Positions 6,035 through 6,115 of a DNA stretch of 6,115 nt are shown here, piece by piece. The stretch is from Candidatus Woesearchaeota archaeon. GTDB lineage: Archaea > Nanobdellota > Nanobdellia > Woesearchaeales > ARS49. The translations under genes were made by a program, and so were the position numbers. The notes below the pieces were generated by a model. It saw nothing but the letters and a program-made list of their open reading frames with translations. It was not told the origin of the DNA and made no database searches. Every line of letters starts with the position of its first letter. Position 1 is the stretch's first letter. Location: assembly GCA_019323555.1 (NCBI GenBank), contig JAHWHC010000003.1, positions 1 to 6,115 on the forward strand, given 5' to 3'.

Positions 6035-6115
6035 TCACTCCCTAAGCTTCATCTCTGACTCAATCACTTGATAAGGAGTCAAGCCAGGCTTCTTGATATC
6101 ATAATTCAAAACCAA
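6035..6115 (-). CDS. C-terminal end of an unrecognised protein (partial)
   Basis: The last 26 codons of a gene entering from beyond the right edge, ending in a TGA at 6037-6035, only 2 nt before the thioredoxin-fold ATG. The visible residues include NYDIKKPGLTPYQVIE and end in MKLRE. The codons are G/T-rich like the neighbouring minus-strand genes, and the frame is open to the window edge, so it is probably coding and co-transcribed with the next two genes. I do not recognise the protein. The TPYQV piece vaguely recalls the tail of integrase-type transposases, but too little is visible to claim that. Confidence 0.5.
   Translation of the reverse strand: MVLNYDIKKPGLTPYQVIESEMKLRE
6038..6042 (-). 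promoter_or_regulatory. Shine-Dalgarno deciding the start of the thioredoxin-fold gene
   Basis: The minus strand reads GGGAG-TGATT-ATG. The GGAG core is 5 nt from the ATG at 6032 and lies inside the last codons of the upstream gene. It favours this ATG over the GTG at 6038-6036, which would abut the site. Confidence 0.6.

Noticed and set aside
6033..6038. GTG start adding two residues to the thioredoxin-fold protein
   Set aside because: The GTG abuts the GGGAG motif, leaving no spacing, whereas the ATG at 6032 has a 5-nt spacing.
6035..6115. Integrase/transposase tail at the right edge
   Set aside because: Only 26 residues are visible and the TPYQV resemblance is superficial. No inverted repeat or other mobile-element sign is present.

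Overview
The window looks like a gene-dense stretch of an archaeal genome, most likely a small-genome DPANN lineage related to Woesearchaeota or Pacearchaeota. The phylum is an inference from protein style. The archaeal assignment rests on three things: a Nop5-type NOSIC domain, a zinc-ribbon plus HTH multiprotein bridging factor (aMBF1), and TTTAAATA-like TATA boxes placed about 25 nt before start codons. There are six protein-coding genes, two of them cut by the window edges, and one possible leader peptide. No tRNA, rRNA, CRISPR array or complete mobile element was seen, and no gene-free stretch exceeds about 150 bases.

Layout, left to right: (1) 1-385, minus strand, the 5' part of a Nop5 gene that begins directly at the NOSIC domain and lacks the usual N-terminal fibrillarin-binding domain. 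(2) 417-2264 and 2254-3363, minus strand, a two-gene ABC exporter. The ATPase comes first and overlaps its ABC-2 permease by 11 nt; the permease carries a roughly 340-residue external domain rich in coiled coil. (3) 3364-3515, the only sizeable intergenic region, holding divergent promoters. (4) 3516-3971, plus strand, aMBF1, preceded by a 19-codon upstream ORF whose stop overlaps the aMBF1 start as ATGA. (5) 3968-5383, 5349-6032 and 6035-6115, minus strand, a tight gene string: the end of an unrecognised gene, a membrane-anchored thioredoxin-fold protein without a CxxC motif, and a GT-C (family 39-like) membrane glycosyltransferase.

Functionally there are four units: RNA modification and ribosome biogenesis (Nop5), export or envelope transport (ABC pair), translation or transcription-associated control (aMBF1), and surface glycosylation with a redox-fold-derived accessory protein. 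Genes are packed by stop/start overlaps of 4, 11 and 35 nt and gaps of 2 and 31 nt. The plus strand is visibly A/C-rich whatever the gene direction, and aMBF1, the only complete plus-strand gene, has A-rich codons (11 of 16 Ile codons are ATA). This suggests the minus strand is the replication leading strand here. The most interesting items are the uORF-aMBF1 arrangement, the shortened Nop5 and the active-site-less thioredoxin fold coupled to the glycosyltransferase.
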